NCBI GenBank assembly: GCA_002305795.1
Contig: DBRF01000020.1
Coordinates: 35,193 to 99,192 of the forward strand
Direction of reading: 5' to 3'
Length of the DNA: 64,000 nt
Source: Ruminococcaceae bacterium UBA1375
GTDB taxonomy: Bacteria; Bacillota; Clostridia; Oscillospirales; Ruminococcaceae
Below are positions 1 through 9,857 of the stretch, in pieces (position 1 is the stretch's first letter; every line of letters starts with the position of its first letter). The notes beneath the pieces are model-generated. The model had not been told where the DNA came from, ran no database searches, and saw only the letters and a list, made by a program, of their open reading frames with translations. The translations under genes were made by a program, and so were the position numbers.

Positions 1-164
1 TGCAGGCGAAAATCTCCGATTTGAGCAGCAACAGCTTTACCCTGGAGCTCAGCGACACCCCCCAGCGCTTGGCGCTGATGGAGGAGATGCTCCGTCCCTA
101 CGGCATCCTGGAGGAGGTCCGTACCGGCGCCATTGCTTTGCAGCACGGCACCGAAGTTCTTTAA
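1..164 (+). CDS. ilvN: Acetolactate synthase small subunit, C-terminal end (partial)
   Basis: This is the last 53 codons of an open frame that enters from the left edge and stops at TAA 162-164. The end of the protein, with GILEEVRTGAIAL close to the C terminus, resembles the tail of the regulatory (ACT-domain) subunit of acetohydroxyacid synthase, which first joins two pyruvates or pyruvate and 2-oxobutyrate. ilvC follows 79 bp later on the same strand, the usual order in branched-chain amino acid operons. The catalytic subunit and the ACT domain lie outside the window, so the name rests on the tail and on context. Confidence 0.7.
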   Translation, partial: QAKISDLSSNSFTLELSDTPQRLALMEEMLRPYGILEEVRTGAIALQHGTEVL

Positions 165-231
165 TGATTCATTCACCGTCCCATCCTTTGCAATAGGAAG
201 GATGGTAAATGATAGATCAAAATTTCTTTAG

Positions 232-1242
<1,011 letters not shown>

Positions 1243-1257
1243 TTTTTCTTTGCAGCA

Positions 1258-1291
1258 AAGAGCGTCCCTTCGGGGGCGTTCTTTTTTTGCG
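1258..1291 (+). terminator. Rho-independent terminator after ilvC
   Basis: A GC-rich hairpin (AGAGCGTCCC-TTCG-GGGGCGTTCT) with a tetraloop is followed by a run of T, 16 bases after the ilvC stop codon. Confidence 0.85.
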
Positions 1292-1350
1292 GCGGGGCGG
1301 CTGGGTTTGCTCTGGCCTTTGGGTAGAAGCTGTGATACAATAGGATTATA

Positions 1351-1364
1351 TGACACCGATTTCA
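1351..1364 (+). promoter_or_regulatory. Putative LacI-family operator before scrR
   Basis: TGACACCGATTTCA fits the TGAAA-N4-TTTCA plan of LacI/CcpA-type operators with one arm mismatch and a central CG. It lies between a possible -10 box (TACAAT, 1336-1341) and the scrR ribosome binding site (AGGAGG, 1364-1369). A second site with the same plan lies before the PTS gene at 2464. Autorepression by ScrR or control by CcpA are both possible readings. Confidence 0.5.
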
Positions 1365-1376
1365 GGAGGAAACCAT

Positions 1377-2381
1377 ATGAATATCACCGAATTTGCCGCC
1401 TATGCCGGGGTGTCCAAGGCGGCGGTAAGCCGGTACTTCAACGGCGGCTATCTCAGTGACGAGAAGCGCCAGGCTATCCAAAAAGCAGTGGAGGAAACCG
1501 GCTACCACCCCAGCGAAAGCGCCCGCTCCATCCGCACCCATCGCACCGGCCTGATTGGGGTGATCTTGCCCAAGCTGTCCAGCGAAAGCTGCGCCAGGGT
1601 CACCGAGGGAATCAGCCAGATTACTGTCCAGGAGGGGTACCAGCTTCTGCTGGGGGTCACCGCCAACAACCCCGCCAAAGAGGTGGAGTATTTGTCCCTG
1701 TTCAAGCAGCGGCAGGTGGACGGGATTATCCTGCTGGCCACCATCTTCACCCAGGCCCACCGGCTGGCCTTTGATTCGTTGCACCTGCCTTTGGTGATTG
1801 TGGGGCAGCAGTATCCCGGGTACAGCTGCGTCTGCCACGACGATTTGGGGGCGGCCTACGCCTTGACCAAGCTGATGCTTTCCCAGGGAGCCCGGCGTCC
1901 CGGCTATCTGGGGGTGACCACCCAGGATGAAGCGGCGGGGAAGGAGCGGTACCAAGGGTTTTTGAAGGCCCTCAGCGAGTTCCACCTCCGCCCTGACCCC
2001 CGATTGATGTGTACCGCCCAGTTTACCATCGACGACGGCTACACCCAGTCCCAAAAGCTGCTCACCGCCCCCCGGCGGCCGGACTGTTTGTTCTGCGCCA
2101 CCGACAACATCGCCATCGGGGCCATGCAGCGCTGCCGGGAGATGGGGCTGTCCATTCCCGATGAGATGATGATCTGCGGGGTGGGGGACACCAAAATCGG
2201 GCAAGTAGCCGCCTTTGCCCTGACCACTGCCCGGCTCCACTACAAAACCGCCGGTATAGACGCCGCCAGGCTGCTGCTGGCCCAGATTGCTAACCGGGAG
2301 ACCCCCTCCAAGATTCTCCGGCTGGATTACGAAATCCTCAAGCGGGAGTCCGCCAACCGGCAGAATTCTGAAACTATGTGA
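1377..2381 (+). CDS. scrR: LacI-family repressor of the sucrose operon
   Basis: The 334-aa protein starts with a LacI-type helix-turn-helix (TEFAAYAGVSKAAVSRYF, residues 3-20), followed by a hinge and a periplasmic-binding-protein-like effector domain. The ATG at 1377 is preferred over the upstream in-frame ATG at 1350 because AGGAGG sits 8 bases before it. It is encoded just upstream of a sucrose PTS, a sucrose-6-phosphate hydrolase and a fructokinase, so it most likely represses them and itself. The two matching palindromic sites at 1351 and 2464 support this. The inducer, likely a sugar phosphate, is inferred only from context. Confidence 0.85.
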   Translation: MNITEFAAYAGVSKAAVSRYFNGGYLSDEKRQAIQKAVEETGYHPSESARSIRTHRTGLIGVILPKLSSESCARVTEGISQITVQEGYQLLLGVTANNPAKEVEYLSLFKQRQVDGIILLATIFTQAHRLAFDSLHLPLVIVGQQYPGYSCVCHDDLGAAYALTKLMLSQGARRPGYLGVTTQDEAAGKERYQGFLKALSEFHLRPDPRLMCTAQFTIDDGYTQSQKLLTAPRRPDCLFCATDNIAIGAMQRCREMGLSIPDEMMICGVGDTKIGQVAAFALTTARLHYKTAGIDAARLLLAQIANRETPSKILRLDYEILKRESANRQNSETM

Positions 2382-2445
2382 AACCCTGCAAGGGAGAGGG
2401 GAAAGTTGATGTAGTTCGTCAATGGAATTTCCCTTTGGGATTTTT

Positions 2446-2477
2446 TATAATAGGGGTACAAGGTGAAACTGATTTCA
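2446..2477 (+). promoter_or_regulatory. scrA promoter -10 box with downstream LacI-type operator
   Basis: TATAAT at 2446-2451 (with only a weak -35 at 17 bases) is followed by the inverted repeat TGAAACTGATTTCA at 2464-2477, with perfect 5-bp arms and a 4-base centre. A repressor bound there would cover the transcription start. The site shares its plan with the one before scrR. Confidence 0.55.
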
Positions 2478-2545
2478 GCCAGGGGGACGCTCCGCTGAGA
2501 CGCCGGTTTTGCCAAGGGAGAAATACGAAAGAAAGGATGTACCCC

Positions 2546-4435
2546 ATGGATTACAAGGCAACGGCAAAAGCCATCCTGCCGCTGATCGGCGGGGCGGAAA
2601 ACATCATCAGCGCAGCCCATTGTGCCACCCGGCTGCGGCTGGTGATTGCGGACAACAGCAAAGTGCAAAAAGAAAAGGTGGAGGAGGTGGACGGCGTCAA
2701 GGGCGTCTTTGAAGCCTCCGGCCAGCTGCAAATCATCATCGGCACCGGCGCAGTGAACAAGGTATACGATGAGCTGGTTTCCATCGCCGGGATTGAAGGC
2801 GGCTCCAAAGAGGACGTGAAACAGGCCGCCGCTTCCAAGGCCCCCTGGTACAAGCGGGCCATCAAAACCTTAGGCGACATTTTCGTCCCCATCATCCCCG
2901 CCATCGTGGCCAGCGGTTTGCTGATGGGCTTGCTGGAGGGCTTCTCCAACCTGATTCCCGGCTTAGCGGAAAACGACATCTACACCATCTTCCATCTGTT
3001 CTCCAATGCGGCCTTCACCTTCCTGCCCATTTTGATTGCCGTCAGCGCAGCCAAAGCCTTTGGCGGCAACCTGTTCTTAGGGGCGGTCATCGGCATGATT
3101 ATGATCCACCCGGACCTGCTCAACGCCTGGAGCGTGGCCACGGCGGAGACCATACCAACTGCGGAGGCCTGGTTTGGGCTGTACGACATCAACCTGGTGG
3201 GCTACCAGGGGCACGTCATTCCCGTGGTGATTGCGGTGTGGTTTATGAGCTTCTTGGAAAAGCGGCTCCATAAGATTGTGCCGGAAATGATTGATTTGTT
3301 CGTCACCCCTCTGGTCACCGTCATCGTCACCGGCTATCTCACCCTCACCGTCATCGGCCCGGTGTTCAGCTGGCTGGAAAGCGGCGTGCTCACCGCCATG
3401 CAGTGGTTGATTGCCCTGCCCTTCGGCATCGGCGGCGCTCTCTGCGGCGGGCTGTACGCCCCCACGGTGGTGGGCGGTATCCATCATATGTACAACGCCT
3501 TGGAGGCGGGGTTGCTCTCCTCCACCGGAATCAATACCTGGATGCCCATTGCCACAGCGGCCAATGTGGCCCAGGGTGCGGCGGCGCTGGCCTTCGCTAT
3601 TAAGACCAAGAACCGGAAGAACAAGTCGGTGGCCTTCCCCGCTTCCCTCTCCGCCTTCCTGGGCATTACCGAACCCGCCATCTTCGGCGTGAACCTGCGG
3701 TTTATGAAGCCCTTTGTGGCCGGGATTATCGGCGGCGTTGCCGGTGGTCTGGTGGCCGGACTGCTCCATGTGGGGGCTTCCGCCTACGGCATCACCGGGG
3801 TGTTCGGGGTGCTGATTACCACCGCCAATCTGTGGCAGTACCTGCTGGTGATGGCTGTGGCCTTCGCAGTGGCTTTCCTGATGACCATGGTGCTGTACCG
3901 GGAAAAGAAACCGGCGGCGGAAGGACCCTCCACGGGAACCGCTGCTCCCGTTCCGGTGGGCGCTTTGGCCGACCCCAACGCCATCCTTTCCCCCTTGAGC
4001 GGCACTGTGGTGGCGCTGAAGGATGTGCCGGACGCCACCTTTGCGGAAGGCGTGCTGGGGGACGGCATTGCGGTAGAACCCAGCGAGGGCAAAGTAGTTG
4101 CCCCCTGTAAAGGCACGGTAAGCACCCTCTTTGACACCCACCACGCCATCGGCCTCACCCTGGAAAACGGGGCGGAGCTGCTGGTCCACATCGGCATCAA
4201 CACCGTGGAGCTCAACGGGGAAGGCTACTCCGCCTTTGTGGAGGAAGGAGATGAAGTTTCCCCCGGCCAGACCCTGCTCACCTTTGACCCGGACTTCCTC
4301 CGCTCCAAGGGTTACCAGACGGTGACCCCGGTGATTGTCACCAATTCCGATGAATATTCCGCCATTACCCCCAAAGCCCAGGGGCAGGTCCAGGCCATGG
4401 CCCCCCTGCTGGAGCTGGGAGACAGGAGGGAATGA
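2546..4435 (+). CDS. scrA: PTS sucrose (beta-glucoside class) transporter, EIIBCA
   Basis: This membrane permease phosphorylates its sugar during uptake. The 629-aa chain holds an EIIB domain (about 1-85, phosphocysteine C26 in HCATRLRL), a hydrophobic EIIC domain (about 100-455) and a fused EIIA-glucose-type domain (about 485-625, phosphohistidine H548 in VHIGINTV). Sucrose is inferred from the following hydrolase and fructokinase. The ATG at 2546 was chosen for AAAGGA about 8 bases upstream and because EIIB proteins start here; the frame stays open further upstream through the operator region. It is nearly contiguous with scrB. Confidence 0.9.
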   Translation: MDYKATAKAILPLIGGAENIISAAHCATRLRLVIADNSKVQKEKVEEVDGVKGVFEASGQLQIIIGTGAVNKVYDELVSIAGIEGGSKEDVKQAAASKAPWYKRAIKTLGDIFVPIIPAIVASGLLMGLLEGFSNLIPGLAENDIYTIFHLFSNAAFTFLPILIAVSAAKAFGGNLFLGAVIGMIMIHPDLLNAWSVATAETIPTAEAWFGLYDINLVGYQGHVIPVVIAVWFMSFLEKRLHKIVPEMIDLFVTPLVTVIVTGYLTLTVIGPVFSWLESGVLTAMQWLIALPFGIGGALCGGLYAPTVVGGIHHMYNALEAGLLSSTGINTWMPIATAANVAQGAAALAFAIKTKNRKNKSVAFPASLSAFLGITEPAIFGVNLRFMKPFVAGIIGGVAGGLVAGLLHVGASAYGITGVFGVLITTANLWQYLLVMAVAFAVAFLMTMVLYREKKPAAEGPSTGTAAPVPVGALADPNAILSPLSGTVVALKDVPDATFAEGVLGDGIAVEPSEGKVVAPCKGTVSTLFDTHHAIGLTLENGAELLVHIGINTVELNGEGYSAFVEEGDEVSPGQTLLTFDPDFLRSKGYQTVTPVIVTNSDEYSAITPKAQGQVQAMAPLLELGDRRE

Positions 4436-4437
4436 CC

Positions 4438-5772
4438 ATGAACCATCCTTGGCGGCAAACCCTTCATGTGGAGCCCAAAACCGGCTGGCTCAACGACCCC
4501 AACGGCCTTTGCGACTATGGCGGAGTTCACCAGCTCTACTACCAGTCCAGCCCGGAGGATGCGGCTGGGGGCGGGAAGAAGTGCTGGGCCCACCGGCAAA
4601 GCTCTGACTTCTTCCACTGGTCGGAGGAAGAAACGGTGCTGTTTCCCGACATTCCGGAGGACCGCAGCGGGGTGTATTCCGGCAGCGCAGTGGTGCTGCC
4701 CGGTGAAATCCGGCTGTTTTACACCGGCAATGTGAAGGAGCCGGGGGAGCACGACTATATCCTCTCCGGGCGGCAGGCCAATGTGATTACCGTCACCACC
4801 GCCGACGGCAGCGCCATGAGCGAGAAACAGGTGCTGCTTAGAAACTCCGATTACCCCGCCGACTGTTCCTGCCATGTGCGGGACCCCAAAATCTGGCGGG
4901 AAGAGGGGATTTGGAAGATGGTGCTGGGAGCCCGGACCCGGCGTGACCGGGGCTGCGTGCTGGTGTATCATTCCCAGGATCTGCTTCACTGGATCTTTGC
5001 TTCCCGCTGCACCCAACCGGACTTCGGGTATATGTGGGAATGCCCTGACTTTTTCCGGGTGGGGGGACAGGGATACCTCAGCGTCTCCCCTCAGGGGCTG
5101 ACCCATGAGGAATACCGGTACCAGAATGTGTACCAGTCCGGCTACTTCCCGGTAGAAGGAAAGCTGGAAGAGGGGAAGCTGGGGGCGTTTACCGAATGGG
5201 ACTACGGCTTTGACTTCTACGCCCCCCAGACCTATGAAACCGCTGATGGACGGCGCATCCTCTACGGCTGGATGGGGATTCCCGACGCCGGCTATGAAAA
5301 TCCCACCACCCCCTTAGGTTGGCAGCACTGCCTGACCCTGCCCAGAGAAGTAAGTGCCGGGGAGGACGGAAAGCTGCTCCAGCAGCCGGTGCGGGAACTG
5401 GAACGCCTGCTTTCTGCCCCGGCTCCCATGGAAGGGGCGGGAGAGCTTCCCAAAGCCTGTGTGTTAAAGCTCACCCGAACTCAACCGTACTTTGCCCTGA
5501 CCCTGGCCGGTGGCCTGACCCTGGCGTACCGGGAGGAAACGGGAGTATTTGCCCTCTCCTTTGCCGACAAGGCCTTGGGGGGCGGCCGCACCAAACGGCA
5601 GAGCAGGGGCATGGCCTGCAAGACGCTGGAAGTGGTGGCGGACGCCTCCTCCCTGGAAGTGTATCTGGACGGGGGCAGGCAGGTGTTTTCCACTCGGTTT
5701 TACCCGGAATCCTACCCGGTGAGCTACACCCTCACCGGGGGGACAGGGAGCGTCTTTGCTGTGAACTTATAA
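4438..5772 (+). CDS. scrB: Sucrose-6-phosphate hydrolase, glycoside hydrolase family 32
   Basis: The 444-aa enzyme cleaves sucrose-6-phosphate to glucose-6-phosphate and fructose in the cytoplasm; there is no signal peptide. The three GH32 acid motifs are present: WLNDPNG with nucleophile D20, RDPK with the transition-state D149, and ECPD with acid/base E201. A beta-sandwich-like C-terminal part follows. Two ATGs (4432 and 4438) are possible; 4438 has AGGAGG at a proper 8-base distance, while 4432 would overlap the scrA stop. It is translationally linked to scrA. Confidence 0.93.
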   Translation: MNHPWRQTLHVEPKTGWLNDPNGLCDYGGVHQLYYQSSPEDAAGGGKKCWAHRQSSDFFHWSEEETVLFPDIPEDRSGVYSGSAVVLPGEIRLFYTGNVKEPGEHDYILSGRQANVITVTTADGSAMSEKQVLLRNSDYPADCSCHVRDPKIWREEGIWKMVLGARTRRDRGCVLVYHSQDLLHWIFASRCTQPDFGYMWECPDFFRVGGQGYLSVSPQGLTHEEYRYQNVYQSGYFPVEGKLEEGKLGAFTEWDYGFDFYAPQTYETADGRRILYGWMGIPDAGYENPTTPLGWQHCLTLPREVSAGEDGKLLQQPVRELERLLSAPAPMEGAGELPKACVLKLTRTQPYFALTLAGGLTLAYREETGVFALSFADKALGGGRTKRQSRGMACKTLEVVADASSLEVYLDGGRQVFSTRFYPESYPVSYTLTGGTGSVFAVNL

Positions 5773-5796
5773 CCTATTTGGAAAGGAATGATTGCA

Positions 5797-6756
5797 ATGG
5801 GACAGGTATTGGCAGCCATCGGGGAAGCCCTTATCGACTTTATCCCGGCGGAAAAGGGCTGCGCCTTTGATGAGGTTACATCCTTCCGCCCGGCGGTGGG
5901 GGGCGCTCCCGCCAACGTCTGCGGGGCCTACGCCAAGCTGGGGGGCAAGACCCGGCTGATGACCCAGCTGGGGAAGGACCCCTTCGGGGACAAAATCCTG
6001 AAAGAGATGCAGGGCTTCGGCATCGACACCACCTATGTGGCCCGGACCAACAAGGCCAACACCGCCCTGGCCTTCGTCAGCCTGGCCAAAGACGGCAACC
6101 GCACCTTTTCCTTTTACCGCAACCCCTCCGCCGATATGCTCTACACCCCTCAGCAGCTGGAGGAAGGCTGCTTTGAAGATTTGTTTGCCCTGCATTTTTG
6201 CAGCGTGTCCCTGGGAGACTTCCCCATGAAGGAGGCCCACCGGGCCGCCATTGCCAAAGCAAGGGAAGCGGGGGCGCTCATCAGCTTCGACCCCAACCTG
6301 CGCTTCCCCCTTTGGCCGGACCGGCAGGCGCTGAAGGATACGGTGCTGGAATTTCTGCCTATGGCGGATGTGCTGAAGGTGTCGGATGAGGAGATTGCCT
6401 TCCTCACCGGGGAGACCGACATCCAGGCCGCCCTGCCCAAGCTGTTTGTGGGGCAGGTGAAGCTGGTGCTGTTCACCTGCGGCAAGGAAGGGGCCTGCGC
6501 CTACACCAAGCAGGCTTCCGGCTATTCCCCCTGTGAAGATGTGCCGGTGGCGGACACCACCGGGGCGGGGGACGGTTTTATGGGCTCCTTCCTCTGGAAG
6601 CTGCACCAGGCAGGGGTGGACGCTGCCGGACTGGAAGGATTGACCGAAGCCCAGCTCAACCAGATGGTGGACTTTTCCAACCGGTTCTGCACCATCAGCG
6701 TCCAGGGCAAGGGGGCCATCGCCTCCTACCCCACACTGGAGCAAATGGGAGAATAA
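5797..6756 (+). CDS. scrK: Fructokinase, PfkB/ribokinase family
   Basis: It phosphorylates the fructose released by ScrB to fructose-6-phosphate with ATP. The protein (319 aa) shows the N-terminal substrate region GGAPANVCGAYAKLGG and the C-terminal PfkB signature DTTGAGDGF, which contains the catalytic base Asp. An ATG at 5788 is also in frame, but GGAAAGGA touches it directly, so 5797 is the better start. It is the last gene of the sucrose operon and is followed by a strong terminator. Confidence 0.9.
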   Translation: MGQVLAAIGEALIDFIPAEKGCAFDEVTSFRPAVGGAPANVCGAYAKLGGKTRLMTQLGKDPFGDKILKEMQGFGIDTTYVARTNKANTALAFVSLAKDGNRTFSFYRNPSADMLYTPQQLEEGCFEDLFALHFCSVSLGDFPMKEAHRAAIAKAREAGALISFDPNLRFPLWPDRQALKDTVLEFLPMADVLKVSDEEIAFLTGETDIQAALPKLFVGQVKLVLFTCGKEGACAYTKQASGYSPCEDVPVADTTGAGDGFMGSFLWKLHQAGVDAAGLEGLTEAQLNQMVDFSNRFCTISVQGKGAIASYPTLEQMGE

Positions 6757-6774
6757 GATAGGATAGACAACGAG

Positions 6775-6811
6775 AGGGTACCCCCGGGGAGAAGGGGTAC
6801 CCTTGCTTTTT
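6775..6811 (+). terminator. Terminator of the sucrose operon
   Basis: A perfect 10-bp stem AGGGTACCCC/GGGGTACCCT with a 9-base loop is followed by TTGCTTTTT, 18 bases after the scrK stop codon. Confidence 0.9.
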
Positions 6812-6824
6812 GGGATTGATTCGG

Positions 6825-6853
6825 TTGACGGCAGCGGACCGCTGTGGTATGCT
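6825..6853 (+). promoter_or_regulatory. Sigma-A-type promoter of the HAD phosphatase gene at 6885
   Basis: TTGACG (6825-6830) and TATGCT (6848-6853) are spaced by exactly 17 bases, 32 bases before the start codon. Confidence 0.7.
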
Positions 6854-6884
6854 GAAAAAAACGGAAGCGGAAAGGAATACGGCC

Positions 6885-7679
6885 ATGAAATACCCTTATC
6901 TCTACTGCGACATCGATGGCACATTGGCGGACAAAAGTGTGATTTCTCAAGAAAACGGGGCGGCTCTGGCAAAATACCGTCAGGTGGGAGGCAAGCTGGG
7001 GCTGGCCACCGGGCGGGTGGAGCTGATTACCGAAAGCTACGCCAAGCAGCTGGCGGTGGACCTACCCTGCATTCTCTACAACGGGGCGGCGGTGTACGAT
7101 TTTTCCCGCCATGCCTTTCTCCACACCGAGAAGGTGGACACCGCCGATGTGCTGGCCATGATGGAGCTGGGGATGGGGGTGTACCCCCAGGTCAGCGTGG
7201 AAATCTGCCCCGGCGGCCCCACGGTGCTGGCCAACCCCAACGGGGTGGAGGACGAGTTCATCACCAGGGAGCAGCAGCCCTTTGTTTACGGCAAAGCGGA
7301 GGACTGTGAGCGGATTATCAAGCTGATGTTTTACGGAGAGCCACAGAGGCTCAAGCAGGTGGAAGCGGCCATCCTGCCCGCCTTTGGGGAGAAGTACCGG
7401 ATTCTCTTTTCCCAGCCGGTATACCTGGAAGTGCTGCCCAAGGCCGCCGGGAAGGAATCCGCCCTGGCCTGGATTAGCCGAAACCTGCACCTGCCCTTGG
7501 AGCAGATCTGCGCCATGGGGGACTTTGACAACGATGTGGGGATGATTTCTCTGGCGGGGCTGGGTGCCGCCCCTGCCGACGCCCCGGAGCGGGTGAAAAA
7601 GCAGGCGGACTTTATCTCCGACGCCCACGACCGCCATGCGGCGGTGAGGTTGGTGGAGTATTTGATGGAGTTAGAGTAA
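6885..7679 (+). CDS. Cof-type HAD-superfamily phosphatase
   Basis: The 264-aa cytoplasmic protein starts with the HAD motif I CDIDGTLADK (nucleophile D9, acid/base D11), and motif IV is GDFDNDVGM near residue 210. This is the Cof (HAD-IIB) subfamily, which usually acts on sugar phosphates or flavin/pyridoxal phosphates. The true substrate cannot be read from the sequence. Its own promoter and the terminator before it separate it from the sucrose operon. The ATG at 6885 has GGAAAGGAA upstream. Confidence 0.88.
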   Translation: MKYPYLYCDIDGTLADKSVISQENGAALAKYRQVGGKLGLATGRVELITESYAKQLAVDLPCILYNGAAVYDFSRHAFLHTEKVDTADVLAMMELGMGVYPQVSVEICPGGPTVLANPNGVEDEFITREQQPFVYGKAEDCERIIKLMFYGEPQRLKQVEAAILPAFGEKYRILFSQPVYLEVLPKAAGKESALAWISRNLHLPLEQICAMGDFDNDVGMISLAGLGAAPADAPERVKKQADFISDAHDRHAAVRLVEYLMELE

Positions 7680-7729
7680 TGAAGGGAAAAGGGATTTCCT
7701 GAACCAAAGGCAAGAGGAGGAGCGAAAAA

Positions 7730-7900
7730 ATGGTCAAATTTACTCCAAAAAAGCAGGACAAAGAGGTCATCTCCATCCGCCTCCCTGTGAAATTGCTGGA
7801 AACGGTGGACCGCACCGCCGCAAAAGTGGATATCAGCCGCAATGAATTGATCAACCAGTGCATCGAATTCGCTCTGGAGAATTTGGAACTGCCGGAATAA
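7730..7900 (+). CDS. Small ribbon-helix-helix protein
   Basis: This short gene (56 aa) has AGGAGG 9 bases before ATG 7730. The pattern VISIRLPVKLLETVDRTA then ISRNELINQCIEFAL has the beta strand and two helices of an Arc/MetJ-type DNA-binding fold. It could be a small transcriptional regulator or the antitoxin-like half of a pair, but no toxin-sized gene is next to it. Target and role are unknown. Confidence 0.75.
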   Translation: MVKFTPKKQDKEVISIRLPVKLLETVDRTAAKVDISRNELINQCIEFALENLELPE

Positions 7901-7904
7901 AAAA

Positions 7905-7923
7905 GCGCCCCGAAACAGGGCGC
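7905..7923. terminator. Hairpin after the ribbon-helix-helix gene
   Basis: A 6-bp GCGCCC/GGGCGC hairpin lies just after the stop codon. It is preceded by A-rich sequence, so its U-tract would favour minus-strand transcripts. Confidence 0.5.
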
Positions 7924-7928
7924 AATGA

Positions 7929-7967
7929 CGAAAAAGGACCCGTCCCGGAAATCCCGGAGCGGGTCTT
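7929..7967 (-). terminator. Terminator of the minus-strand HAD/PHP operon
   Basis: Read on the minus strand, GACCCGCTCCGGG pairs with a complementary CCCGGGACGGGTC-like arm, followed by CTTTTTCG. It lies 16 bases past the stop of the HAD gene that ends at 7983. Confidence 0.7.
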
Positions 7968-7982
7968 GCGTTATTTTTGGGA

Positions 7983-8798
7983 TTATTTCTCCCACTCTTC
8001 CTCCAAAAACCGCACCACCCCGTCCTCCCGGTTGGAGGGCAGGATGCCGTCGGCCTTTTCCTTCAGCTCCCGGCAGGCGTTTTCCACGGCGTAGCACCGG
8101 TCGGCGATTTCAAAGAGGGGCAGGTCGTTGATCCCGTCCCCGAAGCAGACCAGCTCCTCCGCCCCCGTCCACTGTTTTAAGGCCAGGGCCGCCGTGGCTT
8201 TGGAGGCTTGTTTGGGCAGAATCTCCAGCCAGGGCTTGCCGGAATAGAGGTCGTTGCCGTAGATGCAGTAAAACCGTTCTCGCAAAATCCGGTACAGGGG
8301 CAGCAGGGGCACCTGATCTTCAATGCAGGTGAAGTAGTAGGCGCTGGGCCCATAGTACCCTTCCGGGGCGGAAAGGGGGGTGCGCCGGGGGTCGTCCGGG
8401 CGGGTGGCCAAAAAGGCGCTGAGGTTTTCCCCCGCCATGGGCTCCAGCCAGAAAAAACGCTCCCGCCCCTCCTGCAGGCCGTAGACAATGGGGCAGACTC
8501 CTTCGCTGAGCAGGCAGTCCAGCAGGTCCTTCTGCTCCCGGGGGGTAAATCCCCAAAACCGCACCACCCGTCCGGTGGCGGGCTGGGTGAGGAAGATACC
8601 GTTGTGGTACACCGCCGGGAGCCTGGGGCAGATGCCCTGGGTGACCACGGAGGCGGTGACCCGGCTGCGGGCGGTGGCGTAAGAAAAAGGAAGCCCCTCC
8701 CGAATCAGCCGCCGGAGGGTGCGGGCGGCGTAGGGGGAGAGGTTTTGGGCCGGGGTCAAAAGGGTGCCGTCCAAATCGGAGAGATAGAGGGTTTTCAT
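7983..8798 (-). CDS. Cof-type HAD-superfamily phosphatase
   Basis: A second, distinct Cof-type phosphatase (271 aa). Motif I is SDLDGTLLTP (D8, D10) and motif IV is CFGDGINDLPLF. The start codon (CAT 8796-8798 on the plus strand) has AAGGAGG upstream. It lies 16 bp downstream of the PHP-domain gene on the same strand and is probably co-transcribed with it; both would then be small phosphate-ester hydrolases. Substrate unknown. Confidence 0.87.
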   Translation of the reverse strand: MKTLYLSDLDGTLLTPAQNLSPYAARTLRRLIREGLPFSYATARSRVTASVVTQGICPRLPAVYHNGIFLTQPATGRVVRFWGFTPREQKDLLDCLLSEGVCPIVYGLQEGRERFFWLEPMAGENLSAFLATRPDDPRRTPLSAPEGYYGPSAYYFTCIEDQVPLLPLYRILRERFYCIYGNDLYSGKPWLEILPKQASKATAALALKQWTGAEELVCFGDGINDLPLFEIADRCYAVENACRELKEKADGILPSNREDGVVRFLEEEWEK

Positions 8799-8814
8799 GG
8801 CGGCCTCCTTGGAA

Positions 8815-9633
8815 TTAGATTTCAATGAAGTGAGGTTTCCGGGCGACATAGTAGGTGATTTTATCAAAGCCGCAGAGCTTGGCCAGGGCGGCGCCGTCGG
8901 ACAGGTTTTTGCCCACGTCCTGGACGGAATGGGCGTCGCTGCCCAGGCTGATATACTCGCCCCCCAGCTCCTTGAACCGGCGGACAATGGGCTCGTGGGG
9001 CAGGCACATGCCGTAGGGCTGGCGCAGGCCGGAGGTGTTGATCTCCAGTGCCTTGCCGCTGCGGGCCAGGGTGCGGAGGATAGCGTCCATAATATCCCGG
9101 TAGTCCGCCAGCCGCACCGGCAGCCGGTACCGCCCTACCAGGTAGCGCAGGGGGTAGGTCAGATGGGCCAGCACATCAAACTGCTCCCAGCAGACGGTGT
9201 CGTACACATGGCGGAAATAATCCTCCAGCAGCTGGTGGACCCGGGCTTCGTCCAGGATGTTTTTATCCAAAAAGTAGAAATCCGGCATCCCGGGGTTGTT
9301 GTGGACGCTGGCTAAAATCACGTCCCACTCCATCTTCAGAAGTTCCTGTGCAGCTTCCGGCCCTTGAAGGGGCTGGCCCATCTCCACTCCTTTGAGCACC
9401 AGCAGTCCGGAATCCCGAAACCGCTGGACGCAATCCTCCGTTTCAAAATAGGACTGCTGAATGATGAAATCGTACCGGTCTTTCCGATACAGGTCGCACT
9501 CACAGTGGTCGGTGATGGCCAGTCCTCCCAGGCGGTTTAACAGCGCCTGTTGGCAGACGGCGTAGGTGGAATGTTTCCCATCGGGGGAGTTGCTGGTATG
9601 TGTGTGGCAGTCAATCAACCGGATATTGCTCAT
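8815..9633 (-). CDS. PHP-domain phosphoesterase (histidinol-phosphatase-like)
   Basis: The 272-aa protein opens with the metal-binding motif DCHTHTSNSPDG (H10, H12) and contains further His/Asp clusters typical of the polymerase-and-histidinol-phosphatase fold, including TDHCECD and GSDAHS. The closest functional family is HisK-type histidinol phosphatase. No other classical his gene is beside it, so the role may be different. It is transcribed with the downstream HAD phosphatase. Confidence 0.8.
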   Translation of the reverse strand: MSNIRLIDCHTHTSNSPDGKHSTYAVCQQALLNRLGGLAITDHCECDLYRKDRYDFIIQQSYFETEDCVQRFRDSGLLVLKGVEMGQPLQGPEAAQELLKMEWDVILASVHNNPGMPDFYFLDKNILDEARVHQLLEDYFRHVYDTVCWEQFDVLAHLTYPLRYLVGRYRLPVRLADYRDIMDAILRTLARSGKALEINTSGLRQPYGMCLPHEPIVRRFKELGGEYISLGSDAHSVQDVGKNLSDGAALAKLCGFDKITYYVARKPHFIEI

Positions 9634-9857
9634 ATTGGATTCTCCTGTTTCAACGTTCTATCCGCCGGACGCACCGGGGAATTCCAATTACCCATTATAA
9701 ACAAAATGGGACAAAATGTGTATAGGGGATGTGAACAGATTTTTCCCTGAATTTTAAAGCAACCTTAGTGAAACTCACCCATCCCCTTTGGGTTTCTTTT
9801 TCCCTTCAAGTGTGTTACAATGGATACATTAGTTTCCGGGAAAGGATGGGATCGCAG

